Shown: positions 52,433-60,842 of the stretch, one piece after another | Layout of the letters: each line of letters starts with the position of its first letter | How positions within the stretch are numbered: position 1 is the first letter of the stretch | NCBI GenBank assembly: GCA_963678855.1 | Contig: OY787448.1 | Location: forward strand, 1,736,001-1,800,000 | DNA length: 64,000 nucleotides | Reading direction: 5' to 3' | From: F22 sp963678855 | GTDB taxonomy: Bacteria > Bacteroidota > Bacteroidia > Bacteroidales > Bacteroidaceae | Position numbers and translations under genes: made by a program | Notes under the pieces: generated by a model | Databases searched by the model: none | The model's input: the letters and a program-made list of their open reading frames with translations, nothing else | What the model was told of the DNA's origin: nothing

Positions 52433-52535
52433 TTTAAAATTGTGTTCTTATTGCATTGTCGGAAGTAAAATATCTAAATGTCATGCATACTCAGAATTGC
52501 AGATATTCCCATATTAATATTGTATACTACATCTC

Positions 52536-54305
52536 ATGAATACAGGCTTTAAAAGATTTAGTAACAGAGCGCTACTTTTTGTAGTGTGCATCGTCTTGTG
52601 TATGTCCTCTTGCATGCATAAAAGAAGTGTAGCAGTGTATGATTGGCCAATAGATTCAATTAAGAACGAGTTGGCTTCCAATCCTAGTCAGGTAACAGCA
52701 TTTTATGACAGTATGATGACTGTTATTGGATCTGCTTCAGATAGGCACTCTAGGGAGTTGCAGCTGTTTCTGATATTAGCCAAAGTTAGAAATGACGAGT
52801 CTGGTTTAAATGACTCGTTAACTAGGATATTGGCCAAAGAGTTTGCTACATCTGATTCATATCATCAATCAGTTGCTCATTTCGTCAATGGTAGAGCGCT
52901 AATGGAAGTAGGTGCTACTGAAGCAGCACTTAGAGAATTCTGCAAAGCTAAGAGTATTACAAATATTGAGAAGCATCCCATTCAGTATGTTAGAATTTGT
53001 GTTTCAATGTCTACTCTCTATTCGAATAAGGGGCTATATAGTCTTGCACTCGATTTGAAATTTGAAGCTTTGAAATACATGAAGCAGGCTAATGATACTG
53101 CTTATTTGTCACATTCTTACAGAGATATTGCTGACACGTATGAATTTCAAGGAAATAACGATTCTGCGTCACTGTTCTTTCAGAAGGCCATATACTATGG
53201 GAAATTGAGTGGGGCTGAACGTGCCATAGATTATTGTAACCATGATTATGTTCGGTTTTTGTTGAGAAAGGATTCTTTGTTTAAAGCTAAGAAAATTATG
53301 GACTTGCAACCAGCACCAGAATCAGCCGTCTTTATGTCATATCATGCAAACAGAGCCCGTTATTATTACCGAGTTCAAGACTATGACTCGTGTATTCATC
53401 ACTGTAGACTTCTTACGACAGATTCCAGTCCCCTTGGCCGCCTTACAGCTTATGGTCAACTTTATGAATGCTATAAGGACATCAATAATGATAAAAGGGC
53501 ATTAGAATCTCTTGAACATTACACAAATCTTAATGACTCAATTTTTGACGTCCAGAAAGTAAAAGAAATACGCAAAATTCGTAACAAGTACGATTATCTT
53601 TTGGCAAAGAAACAGAAAGTAGCTGAAGAAAAGCACTTTGTCTTTTTAGTTTGTAGTATTGTTTTAGTTGCATTATTGATAGTTGTCATACTATATTCTT
53701 TTATTCAACGACAAAAACTTCATAATCTTAAGCGTATTGAGATTATGAAGGCACGTCTTAAGTTGCGTCAGTTGAGGTATGAGAAGAGTGCGGAATCTCT
53801 TGAGGATAGAAAACAAGAAGTGGAGAGCCTAAAGCATCAGTTGGAGGATATGATGAATAAAGAGTCGTCAACAGATCTTGAATTAACCAAGGTGCGTAAG
53901 CAGCTGGCAGAGCTAACGGTGCGATTGAAGTCTATAGAAAAGACTAGCTCTGAGATGGAGGATAAGTCCTTTAGAGAATCTTCTGCTTATAGAAAGATTG
54001 TGGATGCAATCAATAATCAAGAATATGCTGAGCTTGAACTTGAGGACTGGAAAGCTTTTCAGTCTGGTTGTCAGAAAGCCTATCCAAACTTGTTTGCTGC
54101 GGTAAGCGAGTTCAGTTTCAGTATGAGTGCGGATGAATTGAAGATCTGCTATTTGACTAAGCTGGGTGTGGGGCCAACGGAGATAAGTCGTTTGATTTTC
54201 AAGACTCCTTCAGCAGTTTCTAAGATCAAAGTTCGTACTTATTCCAAGTTGATGAATAAGAATGGAAAGACTGCCGACTTCGATGCTCTGATTCATTCTC
54301 TGTGA
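52536..54305 (+). CDS. TPR lipoprotein/TM/HTH receptor-regulator (copy 2)
   Basis: A 589-residue paralogue of the preceding protein with the same order: lipobox LCMSSC, TPR repeats, TM helix at ~366-391, coiled coil and C-terminal HTH (MSADELKICYLTKLGVGPTE, IFKTPSAVSKIKVRTYSKLM). The block before the membrane is almost identical in the two: SLESYTNLNDSIF versus SLEHYTNLNDSIF, with the shared KYDYLLA. The periplasmic TPR region differs more, as expected if the two sense different ligands. The 103-bp gap holds only a degenerate box TAATATTG (52515-52522), so it may rely partly on read-through. Confidence 0.78.
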   Translation: MNTGFKRFSNRALLFVVCIVLCMSSCMHKRSVAVYDWPIDSIKNELASNPSQVTAFYDSMMTVIGSASDRHSRELQLFLILAKVRNDESGLNDSLTRILAKEFATSDSYHQSVAHFVNGRALMEVGATEAALREFCKAKSITNIEKHPIQYVRICVSMSTLYSNKGLYSLALDLKFEALKYMKQANDTAYLSHSYRDIADTYEFQGNNDSASLFFQKAIYYGKLSGAERAIDYCNHDYVRFLLRKDSLFKAKKIMDLQPAPESAVFMSYHANRARYYYRVQDYDSCIHHCRLLTTDSSPLGRLTAYGQLYECYKDINNDKRALESLEHYTNLNDSIFDVQKVKEIRKIRNKYDYLLAKKQKVAEEKHFVFLVCSIVLVALLIVVILYSFIQRQKLHNLKRIEIMKARLKLRQLRYEKSAESLEDRKQEVESLKHQLEDMMNKESSTDLELTKVRKQLAELTVRLKSIEKTSSEMEDKSFRESSAYRKIVDAINNQEYAELELEDWKAFQSGCQKAYPNLFAAVSEFSFSMSADELKICYLTKLGVGPTEISRLIFKTPSAVSKIKVRTYSKLMNKNGKTADFDALIHSL

Positions 54306-54321
54306 TATACTACAAAAAGAA

Positions 54322-54358
54322 ACTGCTTTAAGTACACCGAGGTGTGACTTAAAGCAGT
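54322..54358. terminator. Bidirectional terminator between convergent genes
   Basis: ACTGCTTTAAGT (54322-54333) and ACTTAAAGCAGT (54347-54358) are perfect arms, with inner ACACC/GGTGT pairing. Confidence 0.8.
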
Positions 54359-54400
54359 GAAAAATGCAATACTAAGTATGTTATTGTGGGTCTGAAAAAT

Positions 54401-54868
54401 TTAATAATTGAAGAGTGGGCTGAAATCGTTGATAACCAATGGAAGTTCGCCTTCTCTTTGGATGATAACTAAGTTGTCAGTATTTGTAGCACAGACACGA
54501 ATCTTACCTAACAAGAAGTCATCGTATATTCCATAATATCCCCAGCTACCATGGATACCAGCAATGCGTTTGCAGTCTTGTAGTCGACCTGGTTCGTAAT
54601 CATCGTAACGACACCAGCGTAGCTTAATCTTAAATGTTTTTGCGATCGTTTTTACAAATAGCATCTGATCTTTGTAAACGATTTTCCATGGGTGGAAAAA
54701 GAAGCCAACGTTCAATACGATAAGCAATATCGTGGCAGTCAAACGTGCAACTGTTGTATACGTTGGGTCACCTAGTTCGATAAAGTATACAGGTGATACG
54801 CAAACTATCGGAAGGATGGTTGCCAATATAGAGAGACCACTAAAAGTGCAGTGCATTGATCTAGTCAT
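54401..54868 (-). CDS. Two-TM protein with bacterial PH-like domain
   Basis: A 155-residue membrane protein. Two hydrophobic helices lie near residues 8-30 and 40-60 (ARLTATILLIVLNVGFFF). A ~95-residue soluble part follows, with IVYKDQMLFVKT, IKLRWCRYDDYEPG, RIAGIHGSWGYYGIYD and VIIQREGELPLVIND. That layout fits the bPH domains of small Bacteroidetes membrane proteins. The function is unknown. Its promoter carries the TTCGCA direct-repeat motif, linking it to the DUF3244 gene and the two receptors between them. Confidence 0.72.
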   Translation of the reverse strand: MTRSMHCTFSGLSILATILPIVCVSPVYFIELGDPTYTTVARLTATILLIVLNVGFFFHPWKIVYKDQMLFVKTIAKTFKIKLRWCRYDDYEPGRLQDCKRIAGIHGSWGYYGIYDDFLLGKIRVCATNTDNLVIIQREGELPLVINDFSPLFNY

Positions 54869-54906
54869 AACTGTTGAATTTTAAATTCTTACTTTGGGTT
54901 ACAGTG

Positions 54907-54914
54907 CAAAGGTA
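54907..54914 (-). promoter_or_regulatory. -7 box of the PH-domain gene
   Basis: Minus-strand TACCTTTG, 38 bp before the ATG at 54868. No TTTG is visible about 20 bp upstream, as is common at activator-dependent promoters. Confidence 0.65.
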
Positions 54915-54946
54915 TGACTTTGTCTTATTTCTACTCTATATTGTAA

Positions 54947-55012
54947 TTCGCAAATAGTACGCATTTGCAAAATGAGAAATTATTGCGAAAATAACTTCGC
55001 AAAAAATTCGCA
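54947..55012. promoter_or_regulatory. Two candidate activator sites (TTCGCA direct repeats)
   Basis: Proximal site: TTCGCA at 54947 and TACGCA at 54958, then TTTGCAAAATG. It lies 32 bp upstream of the -7 box. Distal site: TTCGCA at 54996 and 55007, 49 bp farther. A perfect inverted repeat TTGCGAA/TTCGCAA (54983-55002) links them. A lone TTCGCA is at 55068. Confidence 0.65.
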
Positions 55013-55082
55013 TTTGAGATAAAAATGCCCTGTTTATAGGCCTTTTGATTGTCTTTTGTAATTGAAGTTCGCACGAGGTCAG

Positions 55083-56435
55083 TTATTGCTTTTTTATCCA
55101 TTTCGCTATATCATTAATCACCTTTTGCTTTACATGACTAGGTTTTTGGTAGTCTTTGAGGCTAGAAATTTCGTCTACTGGCATCATTAAATGGTTTAGT
55201 TTAGGGTAGCTGATAAAGCTTGCTTGCTTCTTAACAATCTTGTTCTGAACTCCCTTTTTCCACAGCAGCATTTCAGATATAGGTACTTGGATATCTCGTT
55301 CTCCAAATAAGAATAATAATGGGTGTGAGCAAGCAGCAGCTTCTTGCACTTGGTTATGTCCGATTATAGACTTCCAGAAAGTTGGAGACAACTTCAATGG
55401 TAAAGGAATCGTGTTGTCGAATTCTTTTGTATGTATCTTTTTGACGTTTGCTACACTTTTCTTCATCTCACTTAATTGCTGAGCGGGTAGCTTGTTGCTA
55501 GTCATCTGCCATAGAATGATATCTTCAAGTGGACTTGCATTTGCTGCCATTAGGATGCCACCCGCTGCGTGGAATGCTGATGCTTTATCAACCTCTTGAA
55601 GAATGCGGGGCAAACACATACCGCCCAAACTATGACCTAATATATAAACTTGTGCAGAGTTAATGCTCGGGTTTTTCTGTGCTAATTGCACAGCTGCCAC
55701 AGCGTCATCGATAGTGACTTCTAGAAGACTTAATTGTTGGGCAATGCCAGCTAGTTGTTGTGCGTATTGGTAAGTACGTTTGTTGTAGCGTATAGAAGCA
55801 ATGCCTTGTTGGGCTAGTCCGTGGGCAATGTCTTGAAAGGGCTTATTAGGTCCTATACTCTCGTTCATATCTTGTTGTCCCGAGCCATGAACAAGTACTA
55901 CACAAGGATAAGAGGTTTGTTTTGTCGTTGGGACTGTAAGCAGACCAGAGAGCTTGTAAGGATGCGCCCCTACTGAGATCTCTTTTTCTATAAAAGCACT
56001 ACTTGTTGCAGTTTTTGAAGCTTCAACTTTCTTAGCTATAGGGGAAAAGAACATCCCGCCAATTTTATTTTCTGTATTGTAGCTGATGGAAAATTGAATA
56101 TCAGCATGCTTGAAGTGCATTCTGGCAGTGACTAAGTGAAAGTCATTCTTTAGTGTGCTCTTCCAGTCTTCATCGGATTGATAGATTCCCATTTGCATTT
56201 CAAGCATTTGCACTAACTCGTTGAGTTGCTGCACCGATAGATGTTGTTTGACTTCAGCAGTGCACTGGTTGTAGACAGCTTGCCCCTGTTGGTCTTGTAG
56301 CTGTTGCCATACCATTTGTGCCTTGACAATAGGGTCTTCTTGATTGCCGAGCATTAGTTGACCATAAGACGTGGCAGTAGATAAAAGCATAAGTACACTC
56401 CAAAGACATGTAAGTAAGAGATTTTGTTTTTTCAT
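55083..56435 (-). CDS. Exported alpha/beta hydrolase with DUF3887-like domain
   Basis: A 450-residue secreted hydrolase. The signal peptide covers ~1-25 (LLLTCLWSVLMLLSTATSYGQ). A DUF3887-like domain (about residues 30-130: AVYNQCTAEVKQHLSVQQL) precedes the alpha/beta fold. That fold shows the oxyanion-side VLVHGSGQQD, the nucleophile elbow YILGHSLGGMCLP and a late FLFGERDIQVP with the acid residue. It probably cleaves esters or acylated small molecules in the periplasm. The ATG at 56435 is used because the frame's earlier start lies upstream of the promoter box. Confidence 0.85.
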   Translation of the reverse strand: MKKQNLLLTCLWSVLMLLSTATSYGQLMLGNQEDPIVKAQMVWQQLQDQQGQAVYNQCTAEVKQHLSVQQLNELVQMLEMQMGIYQSDEDWKSTLKNDFHLVTARMHFKHADIQFSISYNTENKIGGMFFSPIAKKVEASKTATSSAFIEKEISVGAHPYKLSGLLTVPTTKQTSYPCVVLVHGSGQQDMNESIGPNKPFQDIAHGLAQQGIASIRYNKRTYQYAQQLAGIAQQLSLLEVTIDDAVAAVQLAQKNPSINSAQVYILGHSLGGMCLPRILQEVDKASAFHAAGGILMAANASPLEDIILWQMTSNKLPAQQLSEMKKSVANVKKIHTKEFDNTIPLPLKLSPTFWKSIIGHNQVQEAAACSHPLLFLFGERDIQVPISEMLLWKKGVQNKIVKKQASFISYPKLNHLMMPVDEISSLKDYQKPSHVKQKVINDIAKWIKKQ

Positions 56436-56460
56436 ATTGTTGTTATTATGATTAATAGTC

Positions 56461-56468
56461 CAAAGGTA
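56461..56468 (-). promoter_or_regulatory. -7 box of the alpha/beta hydrolase gene
   Basis: Minus-strand TACCTTTG, 25 bp before the ATG at 56435. It decides the start. Confidence 0.65.
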
Positions 56469-56559
56469 AAAAAAAAGAATTTGCTCAAGCCCATTAAAAC
56501 AAAAAAAGTCCCTACCATGATATATCACAGCAGGGACTTGCTTCTTTTATATGTATTGA

Positions 56560-58134
56560 TTATTCAATGCCACCCATCATATTCTGAAGCTTCTTAGAAA
56601 GCAAGAACAGGATAAGGGCAGCAGTACCCGACATAAAGACGAATAGCATAAAGAAATCGTATAAAGTAGCTACTTGGTAGCCCATAAATGACTTGACTGC
56701 ACCACCTTCTGGGTAATAACTACTCAAGATACCAGCAAACTTATTGGCTGCGGCTGTAGATAGGAACCATACGCCCATCAATAAGCTACTGAATCGTACT
56801 GGAGAAAGTTTACTTACCATAGATAGACCGATTGGTGACAAGCACAGTTCACCCATCGTGTGTAGTAGATACAAAGCAGTAATCCAAAAGATGCTGCTTT
56901 TCTCGCCTGGAGCGATGTCTTTTACACCAAAAGCAATCACCAAATACCCCATGGCCAATAAGAAAAGACCAAGAGCTTGTTTTACTGGACTTGATGGTTC
57001 AACATTTTTCTTACCTAGCATAGACCAAATTAGTGCAAAGATTGGAGCAAGTGTTACTACAAAGATGGCATTGAAAGATTGGAAGTAAGACGTTGGCATT
57101 TCCCAACCACCAATCATTCTGTTTGTTTGCTCAGAAGCAAAGTATGTCAACGAGGCACCTGCTTGTTCGAAGGCTGCCCAGAAGAAAATCACGAAGAAGG
57201 CAATGATAAAGATGACGATAATACGTGTTCTCTCGATCTTGCTCAAAGAGGGGTCTGTAACCACGAATACAGGAACGGCTACAGTACCTGCAAAAATAAC
57301 AGCACCAATCCAGTCGGCATCAGCAAACAAAGCACCATTACCTATGAATGCACCAAAGTTGACACTAAACAGCAGTAGTACGGCCAAGAATAGACCGATA
57401 GCCATACCGATTCGTCCCCATGGCGTGCCATGTTGTACTTCTGGAGCAGCTTCTGCGGTTGGGGTCGATAGTTCAGCTGGAGTTGGTCTAAGTCCGATAG
57501 GCGTACCATTAGGACGTTTCAGGAATTTATTCTTGAATGCCAAGAAGATAAGTACACTGAATATCATACCTATACCAGCAGACAAGAATCCCCATTTAAA
57601 GTCTCCAGGATTACCAGTGTCGCCTACAAAACCACACCAAAGTGGAGCGATAAAGGCACCTAGGTTGATACCCATATAGAAAATAGTGAAGGCTGAATCT
57701 TTGCGAGAGTCTGTAGGTGAGTACAAATCTCCTACCATAGATGAAATATTTGGTTTAAAGAACCCATTACCTAGAATCAAGAAGCCCAGACCAATCATCA
57801 TCATCATCATCGAGAAGCCTTTGTTGTCTGCCTGTGAATAGGAAGCACTGAAGAACATCATAAATTGTCCCAATGCCATCAATATACCACCAGCGATGAT
57901 ACTTCGGCGATTACCCCAATAACGGTCGGCAATATATCCACCCAAAAGTGGAGTTAGATATACAAGTCCTTGATAGCTACCATAAATCTGTGCAGCATAG
58001 GCTTTGTCTAGAAAAAGTGCTTGAATAAGGTATAGCGTGAAGATACTACGCATCCCATAATAGCTGAATCGTTCCCACATCTCTGTGGCAAACAGCAAAT
58101 AGAGCCCCTTAGGGTGGCTTTTTGTTGTACTCAT
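56560..58134 (-). CDS. POT/PTR family proton-coupled peptide transporter
   Basis: A 524-residue inner-membrane di/tripeptide importer of the major facilitator superfamily. The proton-coupling ExxER motif is in EMWERFSYYGMRS. GGYIADRYWGNRR, the FYMGINLGAF PTR2 signature and MGELCLSPIGLSMVSKL follow. Bacteroidales with S46 dipeptidases live partly on peptides, and this protein could import the dipeptides released by the DPP7-like enzyme in this window; that link is inferred. The ATG at 58134 is preferred over a GTG at 58182. Confidence 0.93.
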   Translation of the reverse strand: MSTTKSHPKGLYLLFATEMWERFSYYGMRSIFTLYLIQALFLDKAYAAQIYGSYQGLVYLTPLLGGYIADRYWGNRRSIIAGGILMALGQFMMFFSASYSQADNKGFSMMMMMIGLGFLILGNGFFKPNISSMVGDLYSPTDSRKDSAFTIFYMGINLGAFIAPLWCGFVGDTGNPGDFKWGFLSAGIGMIFSVLIFLAFKNKFLKRPNGTPIGLRPTPAELSTPTAEAAPEVQHGTPWGRIGMAIGLFLAVLLLFSVNFGAFIGNGALFADADWIGAVIFAGTVAVPVFVVTDPSLSKIERTRIIVIFIIAFFVIFFWAAFEQAGASLTYFASEQTNRMIGGWEMPTSYFQSFNAIFVVTLAPIFALIWSMLGKKNVEPSSPVKQALGLFLLAMGYLVIAFGVKDIAPGEKSSIFWITALYLLHTMGELCLSPIGLSMVSKLSPVRFSSLLMGVWFLSTAAANKFAGILSSYYPEGGAVKSFMGYQVATLYDFFMLFVFMSGTAALILFLLSKKLQNMMGGIE

Positions 58135-58194
58135 TTTGTAAGTGGTTGTTTTGTTATTACTATCTTTTTGTTTTCTAATCACCTAATGATTCTA

Positions 58195-58225
58195 CAAAAG
58201 TACACATTTTAAATGAATAATCAAA
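58195..58225 (-). promoter_or_regulatory. Promoter of the peptide transporter gene
   Basis: Minus strand: TTTG (58225-58222), 19 bp, TACTTTTG (58202-58195). Full consensus. Confidence 0.75.
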
Positions 58226-58352
58226 CAAAAAGACGAGTCAGAGCACGCTTATAAAGGATTAATACTCTTTTTTTTATTTATCTGCTTCATTATTTTGTCC
58301 CTGTTTCTTATTATTTATAAGTCATAGTCGCTATGTACTAGCAGAAAAACTG

Positions 58353-58360
58353 TATCTTTG
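58353..58360 (+). promoter_or_regulatory. -7 box of the metG operon
   Basis: TATCTTTG, 36 bp before the ATG at 58397. The 262-bp gap between the divergent genes is otherwise AT-rich, with nothing recognisable. Confidence 0.65.
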
Positions 58361-58396
58361 CAGGAAATTAAGAATATAAAATATAAAGATAGCTAT

Positions 58397-60436
58397 ATGG
58401 AAAAGCAATTTAAGCGCACCACCGTGACTTCGGCCTTGCCTTATGCCAATGGTCCAGTACATATTGGTCACCTAGCTGGTGTATATGTTCCTTCGGATAT
58501 TTATGTACGCTACCTTCGCCTGAAAGGGGAAGAAGTACTATTTATTGGTGGATCTGATGAACATGGTGTACCGATTACTATCCGTGCAAAGAAAGAAGGC
58601 ATTACACCGCAAGATGTGGTAGACCGTTATCATGGTATCATTAAGAAAGCTTTTTCAGATTTCGGTATCAGCTTCGATATCTATAGCCGTACCACTTCGG
58701 ATACACACAAGGAATTGGCATCTGAGTTTTTCAAGACTTTGTATGAGAAGGGCGAGTTTGTAGAACAAACATCTGAACAATACTATGACGAAGAAGCCAA
58801 GCAATTCTTGGCCGACCGTTATATCACAGGTGAGTGTCCTCACTGTCATAATGAAGGTGCTTATGGCGACCAATGCGAAAACTGTGGGACTTCATTAAGT
58901 GCAACAGACCTGATCAACCCTAAGAGTGCTATCAGCGGTAGCAAGCCAGTGATGAAAGAAACGAAGCACTGGTATCTTCCACTAGATCAACACGAATCTT
59001 GGTTGCGTGAGTGGATCCTTGAAGATCACAAAGAATGGCGTCCAAACGTATACGGTCAGTGTAAGAGCTGGTTGGATATGGGCTTGCATCCACGTGCCGT
59101 GAGCCGTGACTTGAACTGGGGTGTGCCTGTGCCAGTAGAAGGTGCTGAAGGTAAAGTACTATACGTATGGTTCGATGCACCTATCGGTTATATCAGCAAC
59201 ACCAAAGAACTACTTCCAGATACATGGGAGAAGTGGTGGAAGGATGAAGATACTCGTCTAGTACACTTTATCGGTAAAGATAATATCGTATTCCACTGTA
59301 TCGTATTCCCAGCCATGTTGAAGGCAGAAGGTAGCTATATCCTTCCTGACAACGTGCCAAGTAACGAGTTCTTGAATCTAGAAGGAGATAAGATTTCTAC
59401 GTCTAGAAACTGGGCCGTATGGTTGCACGAATACCTAGAAGATTTCCCAGGTAAGCAAGATGTCCTACGTTATGTTTTGACAGCCAATGCGCCTGAGACA
59501 AAAGATAATGACTTTACATGGAAAGATTTCCAAGCACGCAATAACAACGAACTTGTAGCCGTATATGGTAACTTCGTAAACCGTGCCCTAGTCTTGACCA
59601 ACAAATACTTTGATGGCGTTGTTCCAGCAATGGGTGAGTTGACAGACTACGACAAGGAAACCATGAAAGAGTTTTCAGACGTGAAGCAAGAAGTAGAACG
59701 TTTGTTGGATATCTATAAGTTCCGCGATGCTCAGAAAGAGGCCATGAACCTTGCACGTATCGGTAACAAGTACCTAGCAGATACAGAACCTTGGAAGCTT
59801 GCTAAGACAGATATGGCTCGTGTAGAGACTATCATGCATATCAGCATGCAGTTGGTAGCCAACCTAGCGATAGCTTTCGAACCATTTTTGCCATTCAGCA
59901 GCCAAAAGCTTCGTGAGATGATCAATATGGAAGCCTTTAACTGGGCAGATCTAGGTCGTACAGATCTAGTTGTCGAAGGTCATAAGATCAACAAAGCATC
60001 TCTTCTATTCGAAAAGATTGAAGATGAGACTATCGAAGCACAAGTACAAAAGCTATTGGATACGAAGAAGGCGAATGAAGAAGCCAACTACCGTGCAAAA
60101 GAAATCCGTGAGAACATCGAGTTTGATGATTTCTTGAAGCTAGATGTCCGTGTAGGTACTGTACTAGAATGCAAGAAAGTACCTAAGGCCAACAAGTTGC
60201 TTCAATTCTTGATTGATGATGGTTTAGACAAGCGTACGATCGTATCGGGTATCGCTCAACACTACAAGCCAGAAGATCTAGTGGGCAAGCAAGTGTGTTT
60301 TGTAGCCAACCTAGCTCCTCGTAAACTGAAAGGTGTGGTCAGCGAGGGTATGATTCTATCTGCTGAAAACGTAGACGGAAGCCTATCTGTCATCGCGCCA
60401 AACCGCGAGGTAAAACCTGGTAGCGAAGTAAAATAA
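58397..60436 (+). CDS. metG: Methionyl-tRNA synthetase
   Basis: A 679-residue class I synthetase. The HIGH motif is in ANGPVHIGHLAGVY. The zinc knuckle has CPHCHNEGAYGDQCENC. The KMSKS loop reads DKISTSRNWAVW. The C-terminal OB-fold tRNA-binding domain (about residues 575-679) has VRVGTVLECKKVPKA and VANLAPRKLKGV. The start at 58397 removes a 13-residue upstream extension that begins at the promoter box. It heads a run of plus-strand genes with gaps of 7 and 21 bp and overlaps of 4 and 1 bp, so it may share a transcript with the glycan genes. Confidence 0.96.
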   Translation: MEKQFKRTTVTSALPYANGPVHIGHLAGVYVPSDIYVRYLRLKGEEVLFIGGSDEHGVPITIRAKKEGITPQDVVDRYHGIIKKAFSDFGISFDIYSRTTSDTHKELASEFFKTLYEKGEFVEQTSEQYYDEEAKQFLADRYITGECPHCHNEGAYGDQCENCGTSLSATDLINPKSAISGSKPVMKETKHWYLPLDQHESWLREWILEDHKEWRPNVYGQCKSWLDMGLHPRAVSRDLNWGVPVPVEGAEGKVLYVWFDAPIGYISNTKELLPDTWEKWWKDEDTRLVHFIGKDNIVFHCIVFPAMLKAEGSYILPDNVPSNEFLNLEGDKISTSRNWAVWLHEYLEDFPGKQDVLRYVLTANAPETKDNDFTWKDFQARNNNELVAVYGNFVNRALVLTNKYFDGVVPAMGELTDYDKETMKEFSDVKQEVERLLDIYKFRDAQKEAMNLARIGNKYLADTEPWKLAKTDMARVETIMHISMQLVANLAIAFEPFLPFSSQKLREMINMEAFNWADLGRTDLVVEGHKINKASLLFEKIEDETIEAQVQKLLDTKKANEEANYRAKEIRENIEFDDFLKLDVRVGTVLECKKVPKANKLLQFLIDDGLDKRTIVSGIAQHYKPEDLVGKQVCFVANLAPRKLKGVVSEGMILSAENVDGSLSVIAPNREVKPGSEVK

Positions 60437-60443
60437 ACGAAGC

Positions 60444-60821
60444 ATGAAAAAACAACTCTTACTTTTTAATATACCTAGTCAGCACAAAGCCGCCATCGAG
60501 CAGCTTTGTGCGACTTTAGGAATACTTACCAAAGAAGTCGGCCTGCAAGATTTCGGTACGCCGATGGGGCGTCTATGTGGTATAGAGGATATGATGCTTC
60601 CGCCACCGACTGTACCAATTGTACCTTTTGCAGATCCTATGCTCTTCTTCGTGAACTTCGATGACCAAGCGCTGCGCAGCTTCTTGGGACAATACAACGG
60701 AGCAGGTATCCCTAAAGTAAATCTAAAAGCAGGGTTGACGCAATACAATGTGGCCTGGACGCCCATGGCATTGCATAAAGAATTGACTGAAGAGCACCAG
60801 CAGATGTCGGGTGCACATTAA
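60444..60821 (+). CDS. DUF3783 domain protein
   Basis: A 125-residue cytoplasmic protein of unknown function matching DUF3783. LLLFNIPSQHKAAIEQLCAT at the N-terminus is followed by MLFFVNFDDQALRSFLGQY and VNLKAGLTQYNVAWTPMALH. No catalytic motif is apparent. It begins 7 bp after metG and ends 21 bp before the flippase gene, so it is part of the same run. Confidence 0.82.
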   Translation: MKKQLLLFNIPSQHKAAIEQLCATLGILTKEVGLQDFGTPMGRLCGIEDMMLPPPTVPIVPFADPMLFFVNFDDQALRSFLGQYNGAGIPKVNLKAGLTQYNVAWTPMALHKELTEEHQQMSGAH

Positions 60822-60842
60822 TATGATCTTAGAGGCTATTCT

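Noticed and set aside
57203..57679. A 158-codon plus-strand frame opposite the peptide transporter
   Set aside because: It lies wholly inside the well-supported POT gene on the other strand, with no promoter and no recognisable domain.
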